Assembly: GCA_003344405.1 (NCBI GenBank)
Contig: NOWV01000280.1
Coordinates: 1 to 64,000, forward strand
Direction: 5' to 3'
From: Trichoplax sp. H2
Taxonomy: Eukaryota > Placozoa > Uniplacotomia > Trichoplacea
DNA length: 64,000 bases
Shown here: positions 38,201 through 49,567 of the stretch, one piece after another
Position numbering within the stretch: position 1 is the first letter of the stretch
Layout of the letters: the number at the start of each line of letters is the position of its first letter
The notes under the pieces: model-generated
What the model was told of the DNA's origin: nothing
The model's database searches: none
The model's input: the letters and a program-made list of their open reading frames with translations, nothing else
Translations under genes and position numbers: made by a program

Positions 38201-41200
38201 CCGATGTAGCAGACAACTGAGCGTTATCATTATTTTTAATAGGTAAAGGTGAACGCTTAAATTCATTCTTAAACTCTCAGAGCCATCTATCACGATTATC
38301 TATGGCATTGATACAAGTTAGTTTTGTTAGACGATACTAATTTCAGTGAATATCTCGTTCAAAGCACTATTCGAGATCATGATTTCGTATTCATCAATAA
38401 ATTTTGTAGATATTAGAACTTCAAAAGCCTACTGTAGGGGTTACCGACATTGGATCAACTTTGCTTGGTAAATGAAAGGATTTATAGATAATAAATACAG
38501 TAAAATGAACATGTATGAACAGATATTTGTTAATATCCTCTATAATAGATGCTATCAATACATCATACGAAAGTTCCGATGACTATCCTAGAAAAAATTT
38601 TAAACATATCCTGTCAGAGGCTGTAGAAACATCCGTTCGAAATCTATGCCGAATAATCGGCCAAAATGGTAAGTTATTTACTGATTATGATATTACTTAT
38701 ATTCTCTAAAATAGTAACAACTTTTCTTAATCTTTTTATATAATTAGGTTGCTTCGATGTACTTGTTGACCATTGCATTAGTCTCTTGAAGGATTCCATT
38801 TCCCATCGAAAGCAAGTGTTACTTATACTAAACGAAATACTGTTAGGAGCTGCATTGGGTAACGACACTTAAACAGAAATGACAGTAATTAATGCATAGC
38901 ATTAAATAAAATCATTTCTTATCTGAAAATAATATTTTTAGGTGTTCAAGGTACAAATGCGCGAAAGGTAAAATTTCACGTCTCATTTTATCAACCATAA
39001 AATATAACTTATATAGTATACTTTGTAAACTAATTCATAAACACACACCAGATAATGATCAGTAATTTATAACGTGCTAATAACTGTATTTATTACGCCT
39101 TTCTCATCTGTAATAACGATTTAATTTCTTTTATGTTAGTATGCTTTTCATAATTCTATCAGGTACGTAAGGAAATTTGCCTATATCCACAACTATTTTG
39201 TTGCTTTGGACAGCTGTCTGTATAAGAATTATTTAGATAAATGATTCTTAATGATAAAAAATTTTTACATTAATACAATTGTGATTCAATTCGATTAAAA
39301 TCTCTCGTTTATCATATAGAGATTATTATTTTAAGATGTTATCAGTGTTTACAGTTCTTGTCTGCTAAAAAATTTATTGCATTACGCTCAAGTGTACTAA
39401 TTTTTCCAATGTATTGCGCTCAGTTATTTGTACTGTCTCATATATTTTCGGCGACTATCTTGTTCGTTTCAATAATATATGTTTAATTAAAATGCAGAAA
39501 TTTACTAATGGAATACTTATCACCGACTTGTTGGATGGTAAGGCAACAACAGTTCCTTGGAGAAGCGGAATTATACGAAAGTATAGAAGATAAACTGCAA
39601 ATTGTAAATAGGCAAACGTATGTCGTAAATGAGGAAAGGTATTCTGGTGCGGTCATGCAATGTCTTTTAATGGAAGGCCTCGCCAACTTAGCTAAGGTAA
39701 ATGTAAGCTTTATAAACGAATCTGTTTTAATTTTCCTAGTTACTTAAATATTAAGTTATTAAATACTTACAAATTTTTCAAATAAGTTCTTTGAAGGCGA
39801 CACTGTATACTATCTCAGACACTGCTTGTATTTGCTATTGGAGAAGTTGGATACTGAGATTATGATAATCAAGTAAAAATGCAAAGCTTGTAACCCTCTG
39901 TACTAGTTTGTTATTGCTGATGTTTGACGAATCTTAAATCTATCTTTTGTACTTGCAGCCGGACTGCTTACATTACACTTACACGAATCTGCAATTCCTT
40001 TGGATATAGGTAATTGCAAGTGCCATATGTTGTTACTGTTTTGATATGCTATTTGCTATAAAATTTAATGAACCTAAACCATCATTATAATTTTCTAGTT
40101 CTATACCAGAAGTGATCGGTGATAATATTGACTACTTAGTTAATGCCATCGCTTTAAATTTAAGAAATGTCAATGAAAATGGACGATCGCTCAAGTAAGT
40201 ATCAACGTTTATGAGTAAAACTATATAAATAAAATTTTTAGTAGTTGATTGAAATAGTGATATGCATTTGCTGCAAATAGTACTTTCTCTAAATTTTGAT
40301 AGGGTATTGAAGGTTGTATTAGAATATGGGTAAGCAAAGTGCTATCGACTATTATATTATAGTAATTATTGGTAAACTTTTCACTGCTATTGAACGAAAT
40401 TTGATTACATACAGAACGAAAGATACTTTACCGATTCTCGAAGATTCTATTCTAGAGGTATAAAAGTCATTTAAATGAGGAATAATTTATTCGGATTATT
40501 GTAAATTTATATATGGAATACGTCGATAATAAGCCTTTTATAATTATTTTATGGAAAGTAGATGTATAATATTCTAGATAATAGTACCGAGCTGTATCCT
40601 TCGGTTATCTCGGTATTATTTTCGATTACGTGTGCGATAAGGCGGTGGTTTATCTCGTCGGAAACGGTTAAAATAATTTAAATAATTAAAAAATGATATA
40701 TCTCAAGTATATTTTAAATTGTTCACCCTATTAATTATATGTACCTTAATGTTACACATTATTGATAAATAGGAAAAAGAAACTGAAAAATATATGTCAG
40801 GTTTGCTGAAAAATAAGTATATAATCGGTATGAATTATACTTTAGCGTACTTTTCGGACTTTAGATGATCGTGTACAAAGTTCAAAGGAAACGCCGAACC
40901 TCGTGGAAAACTTCTTAACAGAGTACTGGAAATTCAAAAATTTAACTGAATCTAATAATGAAGAAAATGAAAATGATGTATTTGAGAGTGCATCTAATGA
41001 TGGTAATATGTTGTAAAATTGTTTCAATATAACATTAATAAAGACTCCCCATTATAGGTTTACGTTAAATTATCAAGATAGATTTATTAATGTTTCTACA
41101 TAAATAAAAATTGAAACTAACTATAAGCCGATGTTTAATCGTTAGAAAATGCCGAAGACGATGTCGAAAAACCGAAATTACTCTACGTACAAATCCTATT

Positions 41201-42881
41201 ACAGGTAAACTCTAAACGCCATAAGTAATTAGTTATTACTGTAGATTGCTAAAGACTGATCATCTAGAATGATCTATTACGAAACACCCATTTATTGCCT
41301 AAAAGTTTCAGTACTCTGTGCTAATGTTAAGGTAATGGATAAATGCGCTAATTTCTTGGCATCAAATGAATACCGCATGCGTATAAAGTTATTGGAAGTA
41401 ATAAAAAATGGTATACTATCTTTATCTAAATTTGAAAGTAAGTTAAAAGAATAATAAATAGCCGAACCTTGTGCGTTCCATGTGATGTAATGACTGAATT
41501 CAAAGGGCTACATTTTGATGATACCAGGTTGAATTTTTCATAGCATAAGAATTTGCATTTATCCTTGCTAGATGATTTACTTCCAGCCATTCACAAAATT
41601 TGGAATCCTTTCATCAGGCGATTCACTGATGGCAACGTAACTGTCCAGATTAAGGTAAAGTATTAACTGTCTTCGCGTTGCAGACACCACGGTCACTGCC
41701 AGGTTTATGATACTGCCTTGATAGATAACGCTAGCAGCTACTGTATAATTTAGGGACTTTTAGTGTGTATTAAGGCTGAACTTTTCCACAAAACTATTAT
41801 CCATTATATAGTTGGATAGTTTCAAAATTCATGCTCTTAACAATTATTTATTGTAGGCAATGGAAGTATTATCTGTTATGGCTCAATTGTGCGGAGAATT
41901 TTTACAAAGAAGAATATCAAAGGAAATTATCCCTACCGCTTGCAAGTATCTTACTACTCAAGCTAACATCAGGTTTTTTCAAGATATCTTAATGAAAATT
42001 GAATTGTGCTTTTACTGATGTACTCGTGCATAGACGGTACTTTCGACTTTTGAATTGATTTTTTTAACGGTTATCATTTTTCTCCAAGTGCCAAGTGTGA
42101 TTTCAATTCCTACCAGTAAGTTAATGCAACATAAGTTCTTAACTATTGTACAGAGTAAATTTAGTGTAAAATTAGGCTTATTATGATTGTGGTCCTTATT
42201 TCATCTTGAAAATAGATTCAAACGAGAATATAAGTTGCAAATGGCGATATTGAAGAATTTTTCTATAATATTTTCAAACGTTAGTTTTAAATTTGATATA
42301 TTACGGAAAGTTATATTCCCAATGAAATTATAAATTATTCGATTAATGATTGCTTTATTCCGTAGATTCAGGTACTAAATTCTGATTACGCTGAAGTATC
42401 ATTTGCAGCTGTATGTTATCTAAGTATCAAACAACCAGTTCCATTACAAGAGGTAAGCAAACTATGTAATGCTCTAATGCCAGTAAGTCTGCTAGTTAAA
42501 TGACGTTTTAATAAATGATGTTCTGGCACTTATTTACAGGTTGCTAATAACCTATTAGTGACTTTATCACAACAAGAACAAGACCTTGTTTGGTTTATTT
42601 TACATGATATATACACAAGTGAACCTTTGGAACATCCTGATTGTCAATTTCGGCGACTACATGTAAGCTTCGATACTAAAGATTATAATTGCCTCTATAC
42701 TCCTACGCTGTACCAATTAAATGACCGTTACGTTATCATAATCGGATAAAGCGAATTATGGCTGACTAAAGATAACCCTTGTTTCATGCCATATATTTAC
42801 TTATAGATGAGTCCACCTCCTAGCGAAATAAAAGCAGAGTTTTATACCAACGTTATGAAACTTTTACAAACTATTGAGTAA
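35286..42881 (+). CDS. TTI1: TELO2-interacting protein 1 homologue (TTT complex HEAT-repeat protein)
   Basis: About 36 exons. Those read with closing phases: 35286-35488, 36131-36200, 36357-36526, 36686-36798, 36891-36902 (12 nt), 37067-37175, 37297-37415, 37526-37578, 37660-37756, 37829-37862, 37961-38041, 38104-38160, 38243-38316, 38410-38467, 38549-38668, 38748-38858, 38942-38967, 39498-39696, 39787-39872, 39959-40009, 40099-40194, 40303-40329, 40415-40457, 40562-40666, 40773-40827, 40865-41002, 41146-41204, 41572-41654, 41857-41972, 42216-42309, 42366-42452, 42540-42662, 42807-42881. Three parts have unresolved ends: 35804 to about 35965, about 39170-39230, and about 41306-41437. Recognisable TTI1 blocks include LRPVC-like FRPVCIAVLNRP at the start, FIPGISTALG, VDHCISLLKDSISHRKQ, ICNSFGYSSIPEVI and LSIKQPVPLQE. 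TTI1 with TELO2 and TTI2 stabilises PIKK kinases (mTOR, ATM, ATR). Alpha-helical HEAT repeats are expected throughout; no catalytic motif is expected. Confidence 0.9.
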
Positions 42882-43140
42882 AAATAATAGCATAGAAATA
42901 TGTAATAACAAACAATGCAACTGTTGTCCTAATATTGCCATATACATAAAATGAAACTTATTTGAAGTAAAATATCTATTCATTTTCTCCTTATTAAGCT
43001 TTGGACGCCTCTTAAAATACCATTATTTTCTTTTATATCAGTTGCCACACTATTGAGAATACAGATAAGCTACACTCTTAGCTTAATTAAATGACGGCGA
43101 GCAATTTTAAAACGATTAAAACTGGAAAATAATGATTGAT
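42882..43140. other. short intergenic between convergent genes
   Basis: A 259-bp AT-rich interval lies between the stop codons of TTI1 (+) and the TRPA-like gene (-). The 3' UTRs of the two genes must be short or overlap. Nothing else was seen. Confidence 0.5.
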
Positions 43141-45581
43141 TTACCTCTGTTGCTGTAAACTACCATTGTTACTATTTTTATTGATGGTAATGCCCTTCGA
43201 AGCTGTTTCTTCATCCAAATTTAGGTCTAATCGAGACTCATTTAAGTAATGCAAAGATTTAATTTCTCTCAAGTTTTGATCAGCGGCAGAAAACGGTGAT
43301 AGGGCAGTAAATATCTAAACGATAAAGAGCGGTAAAATTTTTGTTAAGTTTCATTAAGATGGTCACGTTAGCGTAATGGTACAACGACATAGTAGTTAGC
43401 CCTCCTAAATTTAGGGTATCCATTTTTTATTCCCTTACTTCGCTCAGACGAGAACTTTCTTCGCTTGGGAACTGTTCCAATCGACTAATATAAAACCTTT
43501 TTAATAAACTAGCTGGTAAAGTACCTTCCAATTCGATCAATAGGTCAATTTGCATGATATGGCGTTTATAAACAGCATTTTGACGAATTTTATCGATGTC
43601 ACCAACAGCTAAACCGACCTAAATATTGACAAAAGCAAAATAGCTTAATATTAGTACATACACAACTTGGACATAAACTCATATATGCAACACCTTTACC
43701 ACATTATTAGCGTACTAGGGTAATTTTATTCCAAATTCCAAGTAATGTATACTATGGCGAATACCCGTAGTAATAGAGTAACTATTGAACGCGAATATCA
43801 CTTTATTTACCAGCAAGTTAATAATGATAATAACCATCATTAAACAAAATACGATGAAGACTATCACTCCAACAGGATGTGCTTTGATGAGATTGCTTAA
43901 ATTCGGATCGATTGTTAGTTCACCAAGCATCATTAGGAAAGTAGTAAAAAGTGCATCAGCCATCGATTTAAAAACTGTCTTAACCTAAAATAGAAAGCCG
44001 ATATGACTTTACGTCATTGCAATAATTGATTTGACCGAAAACCTTTGCATTGCGTGATATGACATCGCTGTCTGCATTCAACAACATTAGGACATTGCAC
44101 AATAGTACTAACTCTAACAAATTTAAGTAAAGTGATCAAAAATATGTATTTTACTACTATGATAGCATCAGTTACAAGTACTATACTTCCAACAGTTGAA
44201 TTCTCATTATATAATATAATTAAAAGGTAGTTAATTAGAATTTATTATCACATCTGCATAAAACTGGGCTGTTGTAGTCGTTAGTGACGGCAATCTGTAT
44301 GCTGAATTACAGTACGATTTTAACTCAATTAAAGTAGAAATAATTTTCGTGCCAACTTTATATGCTAAAAACACGTATTACCTCTTTAGTATATAGAACC
44401 ATAAAGGCACATCCAAAAGCAAATATGAAAATTACTACCAATATTAGAACCTATATGAATCAGTATCATTAATTAGATTTATAAAACTAGTAATGAAGCA
44501 TATAGATGTGATTACTTCCTCTGTAATTTTTATTAGCATAAACCATTGTATACTGTACCCTTATGCATCTAAATTTCATTCTACTTAACTAGCTATCGCT
44601 TCAAATTGCGAATATCACAATAAATACAATATTAGTAAATGTAATAGAATAAAATTACAAATTTGATTTACTCATGCAAATGAAATTTTTATATAACATA
44701 ATGTTAGTATTTCGTTTCTAACGATCTAGGCCCACGCAAATCTGAGATTTATTGTTAGACAGGAGCTGCTTACAGTAGCATGTAACTAAATCTACCAATG
44801 AATATATTAGAATTATAGTCTATTTTTGCTACAATTTTATTGATAAAAATATTGAAATTTGATCGATTGATTAAAATACCTGAAATAATGTTATTAGCAT
44901 AGTTGATATCATGATAATATATATTCCATGGAAGGAAATCCTAATTCATAAAGAAGGTAACCACCTTAGCTTTAAGATAGATAAACTGTGAGACAACTTT
45001 CAGAATGACTTGAAAACTGTCAATACAAGTATACGAATCCTATAGATAATAGATTATTAACTTTATAATTCAAAAATTTAGTAATTTAAAGCCTTAAATA
45101 GTAGACACCAAAGTTAGAAATTTAGATACACCATAAAGTTTAAAAATCTCGTACCTTCGTACATATAAGATTAAATCTAACCACCCTGCCAGAATAGCTA
45201 ATGCGCCAAAGTTTCGTTGATAACTACTCTTATATTCATTGCAGGGTATTACGTATAAAAAGGTTGAAATATATAGAGTAATTTCCAGCATGTTGGTAAA
45301 ATCAAAATACTTTAATCTCTGAAACAAGAAGATCATAAATTATTAATTAGATCTTAGATATCTCATGTTAAAACCATACCAGAAGTTAAAATCCGGAGTC
45401 ATTTATTACTATTAATATTTTATCTAGTTATCGTATTACTTTGCTCATATAATAAGTCTGAATTTCGCCGTACTAGTATTACCTGATGAAATAATTGCAC
45501 CATTTCTTTGAACAGGATAAGTGCACAAAAAATGATTAATACTGTTTCCGTACCGGTACAGCTTGAACATCTCAGTATAAG
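43141..45581 (-). CDS. TRPA-like cation channel, partial: S2 to C-terminus, 5' exons not found
   Basis: Exons read: 45483-45581, about 45130-45318, 44880-44940, 44382-44450, 43811-43984, 43439-43618 and 43141-43314 (stop). The pieces follow the order of a TRPA channel transmembrane region. S2 ends LFKEMVQLFHQ. The S3-S4 exon has GALAILAGWLDLILYVRRYE. GIYIIMISTM leads into S5 (VLILVVIFIFAFG). The pore exon contains MMLGELT where TRPA1 has MMLGDI. S6 runs into NLLVGLAVGDID, which nearly equals the TRPA1 signature NLLIGLAVGDIA. The tail has KRHIMQIDLLIELE. The junction between 45130 and 44940 does not match in phase, so one boundary is wrong or damaged. No S1 or ankyrin repeats were found upstream, where tandem repeats and mobile elements begin at 46097. 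The gene may be truncated, or its 5' exons may lie beyond what I could recognise. Confidence 0.75.
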
Positions 45582-46096
45582 CTAGAAAGGTATAAAAATT
45601 AACAGACTTTTGGTAAGAATCCACAGCTTCAGAATCAGGGTTAACCCTTTTTAGCATTTATATTACAGCAAAATATCTTCATTTCTTTTAATTATTCAGG
45701 AAAGCAATATTTTAAGACATCGGAACTTAAATTGCGTTTCAGGAGATATCCATTACTATACACTGCAATTATGTATTTGACTTAAAATTATTTTGCAACG
45801 CTTTACTTAATTTGATAAATCATTGACTGTGTAAAGTCACTATAAATATGCAAAAATATATAACAAAAAGAAACTGTAAAGACGAATGTTACGGAGCAAA
45901 GCACCGTACTTGCTAATTAAATAGATTTTGTCAGTATTTAGCTAATGGATCATATTGGCAAGCGTAATTGAAATTAAGAATATTAATGTCTAGATTGCTA
46001 GACGACAAAAGGCATAATTGTATTTGCAATTAATTAGTAGAGCCTATATACAGTAGATATTAATAATGGCGATACGTTAGCACCCGCTACGTACGC

Positions 46097-46222
46097 GCGA
46101 TTATCATGCATTTATCGTGCGATTATCGCGCATTTATCGTGTGATTATCGCGCATTTATCGTGCGATTATCACGCATTTATCGTGTGACTATCGCGCACT
46201 TATCGTACGATTATCGCGTATA
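46097..46222. repeat. 22-bp minisatellite, about 5.5 copies
   Basis: The unit GCGATTATCRYGCATTTATCGT repeats at exact 22-bp spacing from 46097. GC/AC/GT variation is confined to a few positions. It is unusually CpG-rich for this AT-rich region. It lies 5' of the TRPA-like fragment and next to the mobile-element cluster. Confidence 0.9.
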
Positions 46223-46230
46223 CAAATCAT

Positions 46231-46503
46231 GTAAATCTTATATTGTCAAGTTACTATGTGTGCACCATAAATTTAGTGGAATGGTATAAAAGGACGAGCG
46301 AATGCTCAGTTCTTGAGTTCCTTATTAGATCGTGTACGAGAAGGTACTCGGCTACTCTACTAATAAAAACTATACTAATCTTTTAGAACAGTCTTATCTC
46401 TGTGTGACCGAAAGTAGTAAAGAACTACTTTACAGTAGATTTCCAGGTGTAGTGGAGCAAGGCATAAGTAATCTATTAGTTAATGTAGTAGTTCGCAACA
46501 TAA
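46231..46503 (+). mobile_element. possible LTR promoter fragment
   Basis: The stretch carries a strong TATA box (GGTATAAAAGGACGAGC at about 46284) and, about 70 bp downstream, CTACTAATAAAAACTATAC, a polyadenylation-like signal. This spacing is typical of a retrotransposon LTR (promoter followed by R/U5). It directly abuts copy 1 of the LTR-like repeat. No paired copy, terminal inverted repeat or coding region was found, so it could also be an ordinary promoter. Confidence 0.25.
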
Positions 46504-46780
46504 GTTTGTGACACTAATTCAGTAAATGATTTCAAAGTTAATCGTACTATGACTCATGAACTATTGAGGAATAGTATATAAATGCAGTATATCGTGTAAT
46601 AAAATGGATTCTTAAACTTAGTGTTTAACGTAAAATACGAGGCGTCTAAGTCTTTGTATAGTCTGCTAGTAGAGCAAAAGTGTTTCTGATAGTGTAGATA
46701 TCATTCCTTGATACGTGGTTCAAGGAATTGACTTATTGATCGTACTTTACGTTATCTTGTTGCAAAGCTGTTTTGTGACA
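46504..46780 (+). mobile_element. LTR-like repeat, copy 1 (5'-truncated)
   Basis: From about 46511 to 46780 this matches the 3' 270 bp or so of the solo LTR at 50240-50870 (in reverse complement) and copy 2 at 47069-47647. Shared landmarks are TATATAAATGCAGTATATCG, a following AATAAA, GTTTAACGTAAAATACGA, CTGCTAGTAGAGCAAAAG, ATACGTGGTTCAAGGAAT and the terminal TTTTGTGACA. The 5' part of the LTR is absent. Confidence 0.8.
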
Positions 46781-47068
46781 AGCTGCAAAGACCAACTAGT
46801 ATAGTAATTCTCTAAATAGACAAAAAAAAAGTTGTTTTCATATGCTGGTGCTAGCTTATAAAAGGCTATAAATTGATCTTATCCCTTGCAATGGTATCTG
46901 ATAGATCATCTGTTTACACGTATACTGTATCCATTGCCTAATTCGACAATAGCTGAATTCAGATTGCATGTTCATAGTTTCAGTATTCTGATCCTAAAAT
47001 AAAATTCTTGAAGCCTAGACCAGATTAAGTTACTACAGAAACTATCGCATACTATATATATCTATATA

Positions 47069-47647
47069 TATAATAGGGAATGCAAATTATCTACTTACAG
47101 TTCGAATCATTGTGATTATAACTTACTTATGATAGATTATAAATTATCGTGGAAATGTTTCGTGATAGGACATATCGTAATCTGACTATTCTGTATTAGT
47201 CATCAGATGTCTATGTTCGTAAATACTGTTGTCTGCACTAGTACAAACTCCCGTCGCTTTACGATAATGTTAGGGTTTGTTTATAATTAACAGATAGTAT
47301 TACCATTTGATAGACCTGTCAGATAATATTATCGTAAACCATCAGCAAAGCGACGGGAGTTTGTACTAGTTAATATCTAATTCAGTGAATGATTCCAAAG
47401 TTAATCGTACTATCTAAGACTCATGAATTATTGAGGAAGAGTATATAAATGCAGTATATCGTGTAATAAAGTGCATTCGTAAACCTAGTGTTTAACGTAA
47501 AATACGAGACATTTAAGTCTTTGTGTAGTCTGCTAGTAGAGCAAAAGTGTTTCTGATAGTGCAGATATCGTTGCCTGATACGTGGTTCAAGGAATTGACT
47601 TATTGATCGTACATTACGTTATCTTGTTGCAATGTTGTTTTGTCACA
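47069..47647 (+). mobile_element. LTR-like repeat, copy 2, interrupted by a MITE-like element
   Basis: Homology to the solo LTR (opposite strand, 50240-50870) begins at TAATAGGGAATG (about 47071) and ends at TTTTGTCACA (47647), with about 85-90% identity by eye. The first 170 bp or so of the LTR are missing. A 134-bp element with perfect inverted ends (47237-47370) lies inside. A TATA box (TATATAAATGC) and AATAAA are retained. Confidence 0.8.
47237..47370. mobile_element. MITE-like element with 24-bp perfect terminal inverted repeats
   Basis: The left end is ACTAGTACAAACTCCCGTCG then CTTT (47237-47260). The right end (47347-47370) is its exact reverse complement. Just inside, TTTACGATAAT on the left is matched by ATTATCGTAAA on the right, offset by an 8-nt interruption (CCATCAGC). 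The element interrupts copy 2 of the LTR-like repeat at a point where copy 3 has 21 bp of unrelated sequence. No clear target-site duplication was seen. With 134 bp it cannot encode a transposase and would be non-autonomous. Confidence 0.8.
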
Positions 47648-49567
47648 GGGGATAATTGCAATTATAGTAGCCTTCTAAAGATCACGTAATGTTTGAGCTT
47701 AAGCAATGGCGTCGTGCAGAAAAGGGTCGACAAGAGTAATACCGACAGTGCAAAGATAATATTAGTTTTCTCAATGCAAGCTTGAGAGTTTTATTGATAA
47801 CTGCCATAATCTAGGATCAAAAAGGCTCTAATATCTAAAAAAATTCCTTGTTTATTAAGTAGAAGCTAAGAATCACTGGCAATAAATTAAAGGATCTTAT
47901 CATCAGTATTTGCTCGGTCATTATCTTCATATAATTAAGGTTCAATATGAAGAGTTCATATAGCGGTATTTTTTTCAATTGTATAAAGAACTATTTGATA
48001 TCGCATACTAATTATGCATAGTCCATCTTGCAGCTAAATCAAATATAATATCAGCACCAGATCATTCTATAACCATAACTATTAACATAACAGCTATTAT
48101 AAAAATGATGAATAATTACAGGTGATTTCTTTAGCTATGGCTTACAAGCTGTTTAAATAGTTGATGAAAAGTACTCTTGGAATTTAAAAATTATAAATAT
48201 TTGCAGGACGATCTCTAAATTTTTATGCACAAATTTGGATAGCATTAGCGAGATTGCTACACCTAAATGTTTTGTACTCTCGATATCGGATCAACTTGTT
48301 TTATGATGTATTTCAAAGGCATTTACCAATACAGTTATGGAAATCTTGCGGACGCTTTCGTAATCAATAAAACTATAAGAAATTGCTTGATATTAAGAAA
48401 GTACATTTTGTGATGTATACATTATTTTTATGACGCGCTTAGCATCTACTTTAATATCAGTAATGTTTATAGTCTCCTTAACTGTACGTTTTGTGCTTAA
48501 CTGTAGATACATAAACGACCCTTAATCTAGCATTAGGTAGATTGAAATAGTAATTGCTAACTAGAATGTATTTATTACCTCGAATGAGGTTATAATTAAA
48601 ATGACAGCTTCTAAGTTTAGATGAAATATCTTTGTAACATAGAATAATATATATTTGTTAAACTGTGATAAGGAATCGCTTAATCTAATACTAGCAGGGT
48701 AAATTTAATACCATAGAAATAGACTGCATTTAATACGTGATATTGAAAAGTCTTTAGTGTATCAACTTGATTCACTTCTAAAATACGAGGTGATTTACAT
48801 AGTTAAATCGGTTTTAAGATGCTAAACTTAGGTAAGCTTCAGTCGCACCATACATTAAGTACTGCAGACTGTGATTTCTAGCGAGATTGAAGCCCTTAAT
48901 GTATTAAGTCTTAATTATATCTACATAGGAATATCAACTGACAGGTATTTCAATTTACGGTAGGATAGATTCAAAAACACATTCGTAACTTATATTGCAA
49001 GATAGGAATACTCCTAGATCGCAATGGTAATATCAGATGATAATGCTATCTTTTCCAATTTATAAATTTTACAGGCTTACAGTTTTCAATTGGATTGTTG
49101 ATAATTTACTTTACAATAGCGCTTTTTTAATACAAAATATTTAATGAAGTCACCTTTTATATCACATTTAAGATAACTAGATAAAATTTATATTGATCGA
49201 TAATGTAGGTAATTTACACTTAAATTTTATAGGTTTATGCTATTCATTTCACTCTGGTAATAGGATTTGTTTGAAGATCGATAATAAATACTTTTTTTTC
49301 TGCCTTATCTTGAAAATGGATTGCAATCTTTTTTTAGATCTAAATAATTGCTTTACATTGACCCCTAGGTTAAGAATAATTTTACAAGCCAGATTAAAGA
49401 CATTTCAATAGTAAAAATTTTTAAAATTTATTTAACGTATTAAAATTAAATAAATAGTAGATAATACAATTTTACTTTCAGCTTAAAACAGCTAATTTCT
49501 ATCGATTAACGCTCAACCACTAAATTTCCTTTTACAACAGTAATAGTTATAATTTACTGCAGCTTAC
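47648..49567. other. no recognisable gene; 3' flank of the GABA-B-like gene
   Basis: AT-rich sequence in which no exon could be supported on either strand. Additional 3' coding exons or the 3' UTR of the GABA-B-like gene, or 5' exons of the TRPA-like gene, could be hidden here. The open frame at 49193-49411 has no recognisable content. Confidence 0.4.

Noticed and set aside
43362-43425. tRNA-like start (GTTAGCGTAATGGTAC resembles an A box) in a TRPA-like intron
   Set aside because: No B box (GGTTCRANTCC), no closing acceptor stem; chance similarity.
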